In this document: piece by piece, positions 16,243 through 27,757 of the stretch
Position numbering within the stretch: the stretch's first letter is position 1
Layout of the letters: each line of letters starts with the position of its first letter
Source: Acidobacteriota bacterium
Lineage (GTDB): Bacteria > Acidobacteriota > Holophagae > Holophagales > Holophagaceae
Reading direction: 5' to 3'
NCBI GenBank assembly: GCA_021812805.1
Contig: JAKAMQ010000005.1
Span: forward strand, 1-40,629
Length of the DNA: 40,629 bases
The notes under the pieces: generated by a model
What the model was told of the DNA's origin: nothing
Databases searched by the model: none
Seen by the model: only the letters and a program-made list of their open reading frames with translations
Position numbers and translations under genes: made by a program

Positions 16243-16692
16243 ATGCTCGATCGCCTGCAGGCTGATCTCAAGGCCGCCATGCTCGCCAAGGATGGCCCCC
16301 GCACCCAGGTGCTGCGCATGGCGCTGGCCGCCTACAAGAACGAGGCCGTGGCCAAGGGCCTCAGTCCCCAGGGTGCCCTCTCCGAGGCGGACGCCCTGGC
16401 GGTGTTCAAGCGACTGGTGAAGTCCCGGGAAGACAGCGTGGCCCAGTTCCAGAAGGTCGGGCAGGCGGACCGGGCGCACCAGGAGGAAGCCGAGATCGCC
16501 ATCCTGAAGGCCTACCTGCCCGCCATGCTGGAAGGCGAGGCACTGGAAGCCGCCGTGAAGGCCGCCATCGCCCAGACCGGGGCGGGCTCGAAGAAGGACA
16601 TGGGCATGGTGATGAAGGCCCTCCAGGCGGCCCACGGCGGCGCCTTCGACGGCAAGGCCGCCAGTGCGCTCGTGCAGGGGCTCCTGCCCTGA
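16243..16692 (+). CDS. YqeY/GatB-related protein
   Basis: A 149-residue YqeY family protein: LQADLKAAMLAKD, then VLRMALAAYKNEAVAKG, then EAEIAILKAYLPAML and a C-terminal GSKKDMGMVMKAL. The fold matches the C-terminal domain of the GatB amidotransferase subunit, which binds tRNA; YqeY itself has no firmly defined function. CGGAGG precedes the ATG. It is followed after 47 bases by proS. Confidence 0.9.
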   Translation: MLDRLQADLKAAMLAKDGPRTQVLRMALAAYKNEAVAKGLSPQGALSEADALAVFKRLVKSREDSVAQFQKVGQADRAHQEEAEIAILKAYLPAMLEGEALEAAVKAAIAQTGAGSKKDMGMVMKALQAAHGGAFDGKAASALVQGLLP

Positions 16693-16739
16693 GGCGGGAA
16701 GGGGCCAGCCTGCGCTAAGCTCGAAGGTTCGAGGCCCCC

Positions 16740-18578
16740 ATGAAGCAATCCAAGCTCCTGATCCAGACCCTCCGCGAGACACCGCGCGACGCCGATGTGG
16801 TGAGCCAGCAGCTCATGATCCGCGCCGGCATGATCCAGAAGGCCGCCGCCGGCATCTACAGCTACCTGCCGCTGGCCTACCGGAGCATCCGCAAGTTCGA
16901 GGAGATCGTCCGGGAGGAACTGGGCCGGGATGGCTGCCAGGAACTGCTCATGCCCTCCGTGCTGCCCGCCGAGCTGTGGCAGGAGAGCGGCCGCTGGACC
17001 TTCTACGGCGACGAGCTGCTGCGGTTCTGCGACCGCAAGGCCAAGGCCGAGATCGCCGAGCGGCGCGCCCGCGGCGAGGCGCCGGACGAGCGCGAGTACT
17101 ACAACTTCTGCCTGGGCCCCACGCACGAGGAGGTGATCACCGACATCGTGCGGAAGAACGTGCGCAGCTACAAGCAGCTGCCCATGAACCTCTTCCAGAT
17201 CCAGACCAAGTTCCGCGACGAGCGGCGCCCGCGTTTCGGCCTCATGCGGGGTCGCGAGTTCACCATGAAGGACGGCTACTCCTTCCACGTGGATGATGCC
17301 GACGCCGACCGCGAGTACTGGGCCATGTTCAATGCCTACAAGCGCATCTTCGCCCGCCTAGGCGTCAAGTTCCGCCCCGTGGAGGCCGACAGCGGCGCCA
17401 TCGGCGGCAGCTTCACCCACGAGTTCCACGTGCTGGCCGGCAGTGGCGAGGACGCCATCCTCAGCTGCGACGGCTGCGAGTACACCTCCAACATCGAGAA
17501 GACCGAGGCGCCGGCGCTGCCCTTCGCCTACACCCATGAGGCCGTCCTGCCCCTGAAGCTGGCCCACTTCTCCACCCCCGGCATCATCTCCATGGAAGAC
17601 CAGGCCCGGGCCTTCAAGGATGCGGACCACGACGGCCTGCCCCTGGACCACGCCTCGAAGTTCTATCTGTACCGGTAAGTGAAGGGGGAGACGGCCTGGG
17701 ATCTCGGGTTGGTACTCCGGGCCGACCATGAACCGAACACCGTCAAGCTCCGCAACCTGCTGGGCGCCGATGCCCTGGACCTGGTGCCTCTGGAAGAGGC
17801 CGAGGCCCTGTCCGGCGCCAAGTCGGGGTTCCTCGGGCCGGTCGAGCTGGATGTGCCCATCTACGTGGACCGCAGCCTCGAAGGTGCCTTCAACCTCACC
17901 TGCGGCGCGAACCGGACCGACTACCACCACTTCGGCTTCAAGCCTGACCGCGACCTCAAGCAGTTCAAGGGCTTCCACGACCTCCGCCTGGCCCAGGAGG
18001 GCGACGCCTGCCCCCGCTGCGGGAAGGGCCGTTACCAGGCCTTCCGCGGCATCGAGGTGGGCCAGGTGTTCAAGCTGGGCACCAAGTACTCGAAGAGCAT
18101 GGGCTGCACCTTCCTGGACGACCAGGGCCAGGAGCATCCCATGGTCATGGGCTGCTACGGCATCGGCATCACCCGCACCGTGGCTGCGGCCATCGAGCAG
18201 AACTTCGATGCCGACGGCATTATCTGGCCCTGGCCCATCGCACCCTACCAGGTGCACCTGCTGAGCCTGGATCCCGGGAACACCGAGGTGGCCGCCGTGG
18301 CGGACCGCGTGGAACGCGACCTGGAGGCCGCGGGCTTCGAGGTGCTCCACGATGACCGGGAAGGCCTGAGCCCCGGAGCCAAGTTCAAGGATGCGGACCT
18401 GCTGGGCTTCCCCCTGCGCCTGATGGTGGGCACCAAGGGCCTCAAGGAGGGCGTGGTGGAACTGCGGGACCGCCGCACCAAGGCAGTGGTGAAGGTCAAG
18501 CCCGAGGCCGCGGTGGCGGAAGTCACCGCGGCCCGCGACCGCATCCTGCAGGAACTGGAAACCGCGGGGGGGCGCTAG
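16740..18578 (+). CDS. proS: Prolyl-tRNA synthetase interrupted by one in-frame TAA
   Basis: Read through, this is a 612-residue bacterial-type ProRS charging tRNA-Pro. The N-terminus [20 protein letters not shown], motif 2 region [21 protein letters not shown] and the start of the editing (INS) domain lie before a TAA at codon 313. The same frame then continues [28 protein letters not shown], motif 3 [17 protein letters not shown] and the anticodon-binding domain. The 312-residue front part lacks motif 3 and cannot be active alone. The stop falls in the INS domain, with no frame change. An extra segment of about 18 residues after FCDRKAKAE precedes LGPTHEE. A TAAGCT box at 16716-16721 may be a -10 element. 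Explanations: sequencing error, true nonsense mutation, readthrough, or a split enzyme restarting at the GTG right after the TAA. Confidence 0.9.
17676..17678 (+). other. In-frame TAA stop inside proS
   Basis: The stop occurs directly after CTG TAC CGG and directly before GTG AAG GGG GAG. Both flanks are clearly ProRS in one frame. There is no Shine-Dalgarno of usual strength before the GTG. Confidence 0.9.
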
Positions 18579-18580
18579 CC

Positions 18581-19060
18581 GTGGGCGAGGGACGGGTTCA
18601 TCTCACCACATTCATCGAAGGGGTGCTGGTCCACGGCCAGCAGACGCCCTTCGTCCTGCTGGTGCCTTCGCCCCACAGCCCCCACCGGGGCCTGCTCATG
18701 CCGGCCCAGGTGCCCTGGTCGCCGGGCTTCCTCCCGACGGCCCTGCTCACGGCCCAGATCGAAGCGGCCTGGGGGATCCCCTTCCGCTTCGTGGACAGTT
18801 CCACGCTTCCCGTCGTCTTCGACGAACGCACCAGCCGGCTGCCGACGCCCTGGCTCCTGCGCCTGGAGGGGCTGGAGGGCCAGCAGCGCCTGTATCTCAG
18901 CCACCTCCTTCGCACCCGCGCGCCCGAGGATCTGCTGCCGCCTCCACCCACGGGCGGCCAGTGGATCAGCGAGAAGGCCCTGCAGAGCGTGGATATGCTG
19001 CCCGGCGTCCGCCGCCTCTGCCAATCGGCGCTGCAGACGGTACAGGACGGGCAGGGATAG
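18581..19060 (+). CDS. Conserved-looking hypothetical protein downstream of proS
   Basis: A 159-residue protein starting at GTG two bases after the proS stop, so probably in the same transcript and coupled. I do not recognise a family. Visible features: an N-terminal beta-like stretch GRVHLTTFIEGVLVHGQQTPFV (in part), a His/Pro patch PSPHSPHRG, a segment TPWLLRLEGLEGQQRLYLSHLL, and PPPP before GGQWISEKALQS. No signal peptide, membrane helix or cysteine cluster is present. Codon use resembles the neighbours, so it is probably a real gene. Confidence 0.65.
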   Translation: MGEGRVHLTTFIEGVLVHGQQTPFVLLVPSPHSPHRGLLMPAQVPWSPGFLPTALLTAQIEAAWGIPFRFVDSSTLPVVFDERTSRLPTPWLLRLEGLEGQQRLYLSHLLRTRAPEDLLPPPPTGGQWISEKALQSVDMLPGVRRLCQSALQTVQDGQG

Positions 19061-19104
19061 ATCCCCTTCGCGGTCGGCTTACCGGGAGATCGGCGCCAGG
19101 GGCA

Positions 19105-19524
19105 TCACACCTGTTCGAAGGCGTTGAAGAAGTAGCTCACCTCGAAGGCTGCGCTCTCGGGCTTGTCGGAGCCGTGGGTGGCATTACGGCCGATGTTGGC
19201 GCCGAACCGCTTGCGGAGCGTGCCTTCGGCGGCCTTGGCCGGATCCGTGGCGCCCATGAGATCGCGCCAGCGCAGGATGGCGTTCTCGCCTTCCAGCACC
19301 ATCAGCACCACGGGCCCTTCGGTCATGAAGGCCTCGAGATCCGCGTAAAAGCCCTTGCCCACGTGCTCATGGTAGAAGCCCTTGCAGAGATCGGCGGTCA
19401 GGCGGGTACGCTTGAGGCCCACGATCTTCAGGCCGCTCTGCTCAATGGTGGTGAGGATTTCTCCGATGTGGCCATCCTTGACGGCGTCAGGCTTGACGAT
19501 GGCAAAGGTACGCTCAAGGGCCAT
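19105..19524 (-). CDS. ndk: Nucleoside diphosphate kinase
   Basis: A 139-residue NDK that moves the gamma phosphate between nucleoside triphosphates and diphosphates. It starts ERTFAIVKPDAVKDGHIGEI and has the phosphohistidine His117 in GRNATHGSD, with the Kpn-loop and C-terminal YFF typical of the family. GGAGG precedes the ATG. It lies opposite to secA across a 138-base divergent gap. A long open frame continues antisense to secA upstream of this start, but it is a GC artefact. Confidence 0.97.
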   Translation of the reverse strand: MALERTFAIVKPDAVKDGHIGEILTTIEQSGLKIVGLKRTRLTADLCKGFYHEHVGKGFYADLEAFMTEGPVVLMVLEGENAILRWRDLMGATDPAKAAEGTLRKRFGANIGRNATHGSDKPESAAFEVSYFFNAFEQV

Positions 19525-19629
19525 GGTTCCTCCAGATCGAAACCTCCAGTCTGCCGGGACAGGCCCCTCTCCGCAACCACCCGGGGGCATCGTGACGCGG
19601 CCGTGATGGGCATCTGGCCGGCCCCAGGC

Positions 19630-19635
19630 TACAAT
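19630..19635 (+). promoter_or_regulatory. Putative -10 box of secA
   Basis: TACAAT, preceded by GGC, lies 27 bases before the secA ATG in the divergent gap with ndk. No convincing -35 is seen at the usual distance. Confidence 0.3.
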
Positions 19636-19662
19636 CAGCGGTTTACGTGATGGGACGCATCC

Positions 19663-22281
<2,619 letters not shown>

Positions 22282-22368
22282 CCGGACGTTCTCTGCGGCC
22301 GAACGCGAGGGCCTGGGTCCTCGCGTTTGGCTGGAGCCGGGGCCTCAGCCCTGGTAGGTTCTCTGGAT

Positions 22369-23220
22369 ATGGAACTCATCATCGTCACGGGGCTTTCGGG
22401 GGCAGGGCGCCATTCGGTGCTGGGCGCGCTGGAAGACAGCGGCTGCACGGCACTCGACAATGTGCCGGCGCGGTTGCTGGAGCCCCTGATCGAACTGGAG
22501 GCCAAGCTGCGTCCCGGCCGGGAACGCATGGCGGTGGGCATGGACAGCCGCCAGGAGGACTTCGTCCGGGATTTCGCCCCGCTGCTGGAGCGTCTCCAGG
22601 ACAGCAGCATCCCGGTCCAGGTCGTCTTCGTGGAGGCAGAGGACAGTGTGCTGCTGCGCCGGTATTCGGAGACGCGGCGGCCGCACCATCTGGCGCTGCT
22701 GGGCTCGGCGGAGGAGGGCATCCGGCGAGAGCGGGAACTGCTCGCCCCCATCCGCGCCCAGGCCACCATCATCCTCGACACCAGCCAGATGAGCCTGGCG
22801 GACCTGCGCCAACGCCTGGCTTCCCTGCTGCCGGATCTGCCCGCCCGCGATGTGACCATCCGGCTCATCAGCTTTGGATTCAAGCGAGGGGTGCCTCCGG
22901 ATGCCGATGTGGTGCTGGACGCGCGGTTCCTGCCGAATCCGTTCTACGTGGAGGCCCTGAAACCCCTCACGGGACAGGATGCGGTGGTGAAGGAGTACCT
23001 GCTCGAATCACCCGATTTCAGGGAATTCCTGGGCCGGGCGGAAGCCTGGCTGCGCTGGTCCATCCCCCTGGTGCGCCAGGAGGGCCGGGCCTATCACACC
23101 CTGGCCATCGGCTGCACTGGGGGCCAGCATCGGTCCGTGGCCCTGGTGGAACTGCTGGCTGAGCGATTGCAGACGGAGGTCAAGACCCTGGTGGTGCGGC
23201 ACCGCGAGCTGAGCCGATGA
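22369..23220 (+). CDS. rapZ: RapZ/YvcJ-family P-loop protein
   Basis: A 283-residue RapZ/YvcJ protein. The N-terminal nucleotide-binding domain starts LIIVTGLSGAGRHS; residues 8-15 occupy the Walker A position but read GLSGAGRH instead of ending in GK(S/T). ALEDSGCTALDNVP follows as in RapZ. The C-terminal domain has SFGFKRGVP, DARFLPNPFY and GCTGGQHRSV, all RapZ hallmarks. In E. coli RapZ is an RNA adaptor that senses glucosamine-6-phosphate and controls glmS through RNase E; in other bacteria its role is less clear. Start at ATG 22369 by homology. Nearby TAGGTT at 22355-22360 would leave a very short leader if it is a -10 box. Confidence 0.92.
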   Translation: MELIIVTGLSGAGRHSVLGALEDSGCTALDNVPARLLEPLIELEAKLRPGRERMAVGMDSRQEDFVRDFAPLLERLQDSSIPVQVVFVEAEDSVLLRRYSETRRPHHLALLGSAEEGIRRERELLAPIRAQATIILDTSQMSLADLRQRLASLLPDLPARDVTIRLISFGFKRGVPPDADVVLDARFLPNPFYVEALKPLTGQDAVVKEYLLESPDFREFLGRAEAWLRWSIPLVRQEGRAYHTLAIGCTGGQHRSVALVELLAERLQTEVKTLVVRHRELSR

Positions 23221-23226
23221 TGTGAG

Positions 23227-23314
23227 CGAGGGGGGACTGCCCGCTCGCCTTCGGTCGCGATGTCCCCCCTCGTGCACCCCCACGAGGTGTCCCGGCCAAG
23301 CCGGGACGCCTCGT
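23227..23314. repeat. Double-hairpin dispersed repeat, family R3, copy 1
   Basis: The first hairpin has perfect 11-bp arms at 23227-23237 and 23262-23272 around a 24-base loop. The second has 15-bp arms at 23282-23296 and 23300-23314 with one G-T pair and a 3-base loop. The whole stretch matches, inverted, the segment at 36150-36236. It lies between the converging rapZ and saccharopine-dehydrogenase-like genes. Confidence 0.75.
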
Positions 23315-23318
23315 CTGA

Positions 23319-24440
23319 TCAGGCCTCCCGGAAGACCACGTTCCGCTTTGCCAGTTCGGCCCGGATGAAGTCCCAGCCCCCGGGTGTGCGGCCGATGGCT
23401 TCCGGCGGGCTGATGCCCTTTCGCGTGAAGCCACCGGAGGCCACGAGGCGCACGGCGGCGGTGGCGGTGTAGCCGGTGGTCCGGGCCATGGAGGTGGTCC
23501 GGGTGATGGGATCGTAGCGGTCCAGGAGATTCAGCTCGATCCGCGCGGACCGGCCAGCCTGAAGGCCCTCCACGGTCACGCGCATCACGGTGAAATCTTC
23601 GTCGCCCTCGTTCATGAACCACAGGGGGAAGAGCAGGGCCGTGGTGAGGTCGAGCGGGCTCACCTCCGCATCCCCCACGCGGATGCGGTCCTTGCGGAAG
23701 AAGCCGCTTTCGCGGAGCATCCGCATCTTCTCGATGTGGCCCGGGTAGCGGAGGGTCTTCTCCTTCATGTCGGGTACTTCGGGGAAGGACTGGATGAGGC
23801 TGCGGAGGCCGTCCGTGTTGAAGGATTCCAGGGTGCCGAGGCCCGGGAAATCCAGGAGTTCGGGTTCCGACAGGGCGGGCAGGGTGACGGTGCGCCCCTC
23901 CCGCACGTATCGGGCCGGGCGGGTGTATTCCTCGATGACATCAATGGGGCTGAAGCCCGCCTTGTATTCATAGGGCCAGGTGCGGAGCGCGGGCAACCCG
24001 CCCACGAGGCACTCGAAGCGGGTGACGCGGTCCCAGCGCCGCGCCGCATCACCCAGGATGATGTTGCCGCAGCCCGGCGCGATGCCACAGTCCACCACGG
24101 CCGTGAGGTTCCGGGCCTTGGCCAGCGCGTCCAGCTCGAAGCAGTCCTCGTCGAAGAAGGAGATATCCACCAGGGCCTTCCCGGCCTCCAGCACGGCCTT
24201 CGCCGTGGCGAAGCCCATGAAGCCAGGCACGGCGCCCACCACGAGGTCGGCATCCGCCACGGCCGCCTGCACGCCGGCAGGCGTGGCGAGGTCCGCCTTC
24301 CGCGCGGTGATCCCCGCGGCGGCGATGCGGACCAGGGCTTCGTCGGAACGGTCCGCCACCGTCACCTGGAAGTCCGGGGCCAGATCCCGGGCCATGGCGC
24401 TGCCGACACGGCCGCCTCCGAGAACGACGAGATGCAGCAT
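23319..24440 (-). CDS. Saccharopine dehydrogenase-family oxidoreductase
   Basis: A 373-residue NAD(P)-binding protein. The N-terminal Rossmann motif is LVVLGGGRVGSAMARDL, followed by AVPGFMGFATAKAVLEAG and the family's DCGIAPGCGNIILG region. The C-terminal part has MKEKTLRYPGHIEKM. It is closest in look to lysine 6-dehydrogenase/saccharopine-dehydrogenase-like enzymes of amino-acid metabolism; exact substrate not known. Start at 24440 because GGAG is five bases upstream (GGAGTCCCCCATG, the same leader as ybaB); an upstream ATG would put that site inside the gene. It lies 12 bases downstream of an amino-acid permease, which supports a role in amino-acid breakdown. Confidence 0.82.
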   Translation of the reverse strand: MLHLVVLGGGRVGSAMARDLAPDFQVTVADRSDEALVRIAAAGITARKADLATPAGVQAAVADADLVVGAVPGFMGFATAKAVLEAGKALVDISFFDEDCFELDALAKARNLTAVVDCGIAPGCGNIILGDAARRWDRVTRFECLVGGLPALRTWPYEYKAGFSPIDVIEEYTRPARYVREGRTVTLPALSEPELLDFPGLGTLESFNTDGLRSLIQSFPEVPDMKEKTLRYPGHIEKMRMLRESGFFRKDRIRVGDAEVSPLDLTTALLFPLWFMNEGDEDFTVMRVTVEGLQAGRSARIELNLLDRYDPITRTTSMARTTGYTATAAVRLVASGGFTRKGISPPEAIGRTPGGWDFIRAELAKRNVVFREA

Positions 24441-24452
24441 GGGGGACTCCAT

Positions 24453-25871
24453 TCAGGCAGGCACGGCGCGGGGCCGCACCGCAAGGTAGACAGGCCAGCC
24501 CGCGGCGACCAGGGCGAGGCCGGGCCAGGAATAGCTGGGGCGGTGGATGAAGAGGGTACCCACGATAGCGAGGGCGCCCAGGAGGTAGAGGGCCGGCACG
24601 AAGGGATAGCCCCAGACCCGCACGGGACGCGGCAGATCCGGCTTCCGCCAGCGCAGGAGGAAGACGCCCGCCACGGCGAGGATGTAGAAGAGAATGGCGG
24701 ACACCATGACAAAATCCAGGAGCTGGCCGTACGTTCCCGTCAGGGTCAGGAGGCAGGTCCAGAGCGCCTGGACCCCGAGCCCGAAGGCTGGAACGCCGTG
24801 ACCATTCAATTGGGCCGCGCTGGAGAAGAACAGGCCATCCTCGGCCATGCGCTGGTACACCCGGGCCCCGGAGAAGATCAGCCCGTTGAGACAGCCGAAC
24901 ATCGAGACGAGGATGGCCCCGGCCATGATGAGGCCTCCTCCAGAGCCCAGGATGGCCTGGAGCGCGGCGCTGCCCACCCGGTCCTGGGGGGCGTTGGCGA
25001 TTCCCGTGGGGCCCAGCACGCGCAGGTAGGCGGTGTTGGCGAGGATGTAGAGGCCGCAGACCACCGTGGTGCCGATGAGCAGGGACAGCGGGATCGTGCG
25101 TTCCGGCGCCTTCACTTCGCCGGCGATGAAGGTCACGGAATTCCAGGCATCGGCGGAGAACATGCTGCCGGTCTGCACGACGAGGAGGGCTGTCAGGAAA
25201 GGCAGGGCGGGATCGTGCCCCGGGGGCGCGTAGGGTGCCGCCGCGGGGGCACTGGCGGGGTGGAGCCAGAGGCCGAGGATGACCAGCGCGGCCAGTCCGC
25301 CGATCTTCGCCACGGTGAAAAGATCCTGGATGCGGGCGCCCAGCCTCACGCCATAGCGGTTCACCACGCTCAGGAGGGTCACCACCGCAATGGCGGAGAG
25401 CCGGGCTGGCGTGAGCCCCAGGTGGTAGGGCCCCACGGCGATGGCATGACTGAGGTGGAGCACGGGCAGGTCCAGATGGGGGCCGATCCACACCGAATCA
25501 TTGACGGCGGGAAAGAAACTACCGAGGTACTTGCCGAAGCCCACGGCCACAGCGGCGATGGTGCCGCACTCGATGACCACGAAAAAGGTCCAGCCGTACA
25601 GGAAGCCCGTCCCGGGCCCGTAGATCTCGCGGAGGTAGGTGTACTGGCCGCCGGCCCTGGGGAACAGGCCCGCCAGTTCGCCGTAGCTGAGGGCCGCGAA
25701 GAGGGTGAGGAGCGCCGTGAGTCCCCAGGCTGCCAGGAGGAAGCCCCCGGAGCGTCCCGTGCGCACCATGTCGGCCGCGACGATGAATACGCCTGATCCG
25801 ATCATGGAGCCGGCGATGAGCATGGTGCTGGAGAAGAGACCCAGGTGGCGTCGGTAGCCGGGTGCGTCCAT
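24453..25871 (-). CDS. APC-family amino acid permease
   Basis: A 472-residue membrane transporter with about twelve hydrophobic segments. The first helix carries the APC substrate-binding turn MLIAGSMIGSGVFIV, and LSYGELAGLFPRAGGQYTYLRE is a strong LAT/APC hallmark. DAWNSVTFIAGEVKAPERTI is the helix 6-7 region. It should exchange or import amino acids across the inner membrane. GAGGAACC precedes the ATG. Likely co-transcribed with the saccharopine-dehydrogenase-like gene that follows; mltG is divergent, with 46 bases between the two starts. Confidence 0.9.
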   Translation of the reverse strand: MDAPGYRRHLGLFSSTMLIAGSMIGSGVFIVAADMVRTGRSGGFLLAAWGLTALLTLFAALSYGELAGLFPRAGGQYTYLREIYGPGTGFLYGWTFFVVIECGTIAAVAVGFGKYLGSFFPAVNDSVWIGPHLDLPVLHLSHAIAVGPYHLGLTPARLSAIAVVTLLSVVNRYGVRLGARIQDLFTVAKIGGLAALVILGLWLHPASAPAAAPYAPPGHDPALPFLTALLVVQTGSMFSADAWNSVTFIAGEVKAPERTIPLSLLIGTTVVCGLYILANTAYLRVLGPTGIANAPQDRVGSAALQAILGSGGGLIMAGAILVSMFGCLNGLIFSGARVYQRMAEDGLFFSSAAQLNGHGVPAFGLGVQALWTCLLTLTGTYGQLLDFVMVSAILFYILAVAGVFLLRWRKPDLPRPVRVWGYPFVPALYLLGALAIVGTLFIHRPSYSWPGLALVAAGWPVYLAVRPRAVPA

Positions 25872-25917
25872 GGTTCCTCGGGTGGATCGAACCACGCTAA
25901 CACGGCATGCTGGAGGG

Positions 25918-26934
25918 ATGGCGCGGTCCCACGTCTCTCCCCGGCTCCTGGTGGCCACGGCCCTCCTGGCCCTTCTGCCCCTGCTCGGGGGCTGGTGGGC
26001 CTGGAAGGGGCAGGGCCCCCTCCAGCACCCGGCCACCGTGCTGGTCCTCAAGGGGATGAGCCTCGATCAGGTGGCGGACCAGATGGCGCGCGATGGGGTG
26101 ATCCGTTCGGCTGCCCTTTTCAAACTGTGGGCCCGCGCCCGGAACCTCCGGCTCATCCGCGGCGAATACACCATCAGCCCCCGTGCCAGCCTGGCCGAGG
26201 TGGCGGGCAAGCTGCGGCGGGGGGAGATCCATTACACGCCGGTGGTGGTGCCCGATGGCCTTACCGCCTGGGGCCTGGAAAAGCGTCTCCGGAGCTTCAT
26301 TCCGGAGGAGGTCTTCTGGCAGCTCTGGCGCAGTCCCCGGCTCGCCCGCATCGCCGGCTTCCCGGAGGCCAAGGATCTGGAAGGCCTGGTCGCCCCGGCC
26401 ACCTACCGGCTGAATCACGCCATGGAACCGGAAGAGATCTTCCTTCTCCTGGTGGAGGCCTTCCGGAACCAGGTGCGGCCCAGGCTGGAGGGGGGCCCCC
26501 TGCCGCCTTACCAGACCCTCATCCTGGCCAGCCTCGTGGAGAAGGAATCCCATCTTCCGGAGGAGCAGCCGCGGGTGGCCGGGGTCTATCTCAAGCGCCT
26601 GCGCCTGGGCATGCGCCTCCAGTGCGATCCCACCAGCCTCTACGCCCGCTGGGTCTCCGGTGACCTGCGCTTCACGGCTCCCACGCCGGAGGACATCCGC
26701 CGTCCCAGTCCATTCAACACCTATACCGTGGCCGGGCTGCCACCCACGCCCATCGCCATCCCAAGCCCCGCGGCGATTGCGGCGGCGAAGGCGCCCGAGG
26801 TGGGGCGGGATCTCTACTTCGTCGCGACCGGGCTGGGCGGCCATGCCTTCGCGCCGACGCTGAAACAGCACGATCGGAACATCAACGCCTACCGGCGGGA
26901 ACTGGCCCGGCAGCGGCGGGCGTCCCGTGGCTAG
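25918..26934 (+). CDS. mltG: Endolytic murein transglycosylase MltG
   Basis: A 338-residue MltG/YceG. A single N-terminal membrane anchor (LLVATALLALLPLLGGWW) is followed by a LysM-like region (VLVLKGMSLDQVADQMA) and the YceG catalytic domain. The catalytic glutamate is predicted as Glu208 in LASLVEKES, with CDPTSLYA and RRPSPFNTYTVAGLPPTPI further on. MltG cuts nascent peptidoglycan strands in the periplasm to end chain growth. Start at ATG 25918, directly after GGAGGG; an upstream in-frame start lies over the permease start. It overlaps tlyA by eight bases. Confidence 0.94.
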   Translation: MARSHVSPRLLVATALLALLPLLGGWWAWKGQGPLQHPATVLVLKGMSLDQVADQMARDGVIRSAALFKLWARARNLRLIRGEYTISPRASLAEVAGKLRRGEIHYTPVVVPDGLTAWGLEKRLRSFIPEEVFWQLWRSPRLARIAGFPEAKDLEGLVAPATYRLNHAMEPEEIFLLLVEAFRNQVRPRLEGGPLPPYQTLILASLVEKESHLPEEQPRVAGVYLKRLRLGMRLQCDPTSLYARWVSGDLRFTAPTPEDIRRPSPFNTYTVAGLPPTPIAIPSPAAIAAAKAPEVGRDLYFVATGLGGHAFAPTLKQHDRNINAYRRELARQRRASRG

Positions 26935-27709
26935 GCTCCGCCTGGACCTGCTGCTGGTGCAACGCGGACTCTGCGAAAGCCGGGCCCAGGCCCAGGCCCG
27001 CATCCTGGCGGGGGATGCGCTGGTGGAGGGGCACCCGGTCACCAAGGCCGGAACTGCCGTGGACGAGGGCGCGGATCTCCGCCTGCGGGGCGGCGCGCCG
27101 CCCTTTGTCAGCCGCGGCGGTCTGAAACTGGTGGGGGCGCTGGACCGTTGGGGCATCCAGCCGGAAGGGCTCGTCTGCTTCGATGCCGGCGCCAGCACGG
27201 GCGGTTTCACGGACTGCCTGCTCCAGCGGGGCGCGGCGCGGGTCTATGCCGTGGATGTGGGCACCAACCAGCTCCACTGGAAGCTGCGCTCGGATCCCCG
27301 CGTCATCTCCATGGAGCAGGTGAATCTCCGCACCTGGGATCCCGCCCGCATCCCCGAACGCTGCGGCCTGCTGGTGGCGGACCTCAGCTTCATCTCCCTG
27401 CGCCTCGCCATTCCCCCAGTGCTGGCGAGCCTCGCTGAGGGCGCCCAGGCGGTGCTGCTGGTGAAACCCCAGTTCGAAGCGGGGCGGGAGGATGTCGGCG
27501 CCGGGGGCATCGTCCGCGACGCCGCCGTCCACCGGCGGGTGCTGGCGGAGGTCTGGGCCTTCTTTGCCGGCACGCCGCTGAAGCCTCTGGATCTGGCCGT
27601 GAGCCCCATCAAAGGTGGCGAGGGGAACACCGAATTCCTGCTGCGGCTGCGCCTCGGCGCGGAACCGGGCGACTTCGGTGGGGCGCTGGAACGTCTGGCG
27701 CTCGGCTGA
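26927..27709 (+). CDS. tlyA: TlyA-family rRNA 2'-O-methyltransferase
   Basis: A 260-residue TlyA/hemolysin A family protein starting at GTG inside the end of mltG. The N-terminal S4 RNA-binding domain (RLDLLLVQRGLCESRAQAQ, in part) is followed by SRGGLKLVGALD and an FtsJ-type methyltransferase with the SAM motif DAGASTGGFTDCLLQRGA. DLSFISL and VKPQFEAGREDVGAGGIV carry later motifs. Family members methylate 16S/23S rRNA 2'-O positions; some were first described as haemolysins. Coupled translation with mltG is likely. Confidence 0.93.
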   Translation: MARLRLDLLLVQRGLCESRAQAQARILAGDALVEGHPVTKAGTAVDEGADLRLRGGAPPFVSRGGLKLVGALDRWGIQPEGLVCFDAGASTGGFTDCLLQRGAARVYAVDVGTNQLHWKLRSDPRVISMEQVNLRTWDPARIPERCGLLVADLSFISLRLAIPPVLASLAEGAQAVLLVKPQFEAGREDVGAGGIVRDAAVHRRVLAEVWAFFAGTPLKPLDLAVSPIKGGEGNTEFLLRLRLGAEPGDFGGALERLALG

Positions 27710-27757
27710 ACGGAACGAGGGGGAGAGCCGGCTCCGTCCTTGGCGAGATTGAAGGGT

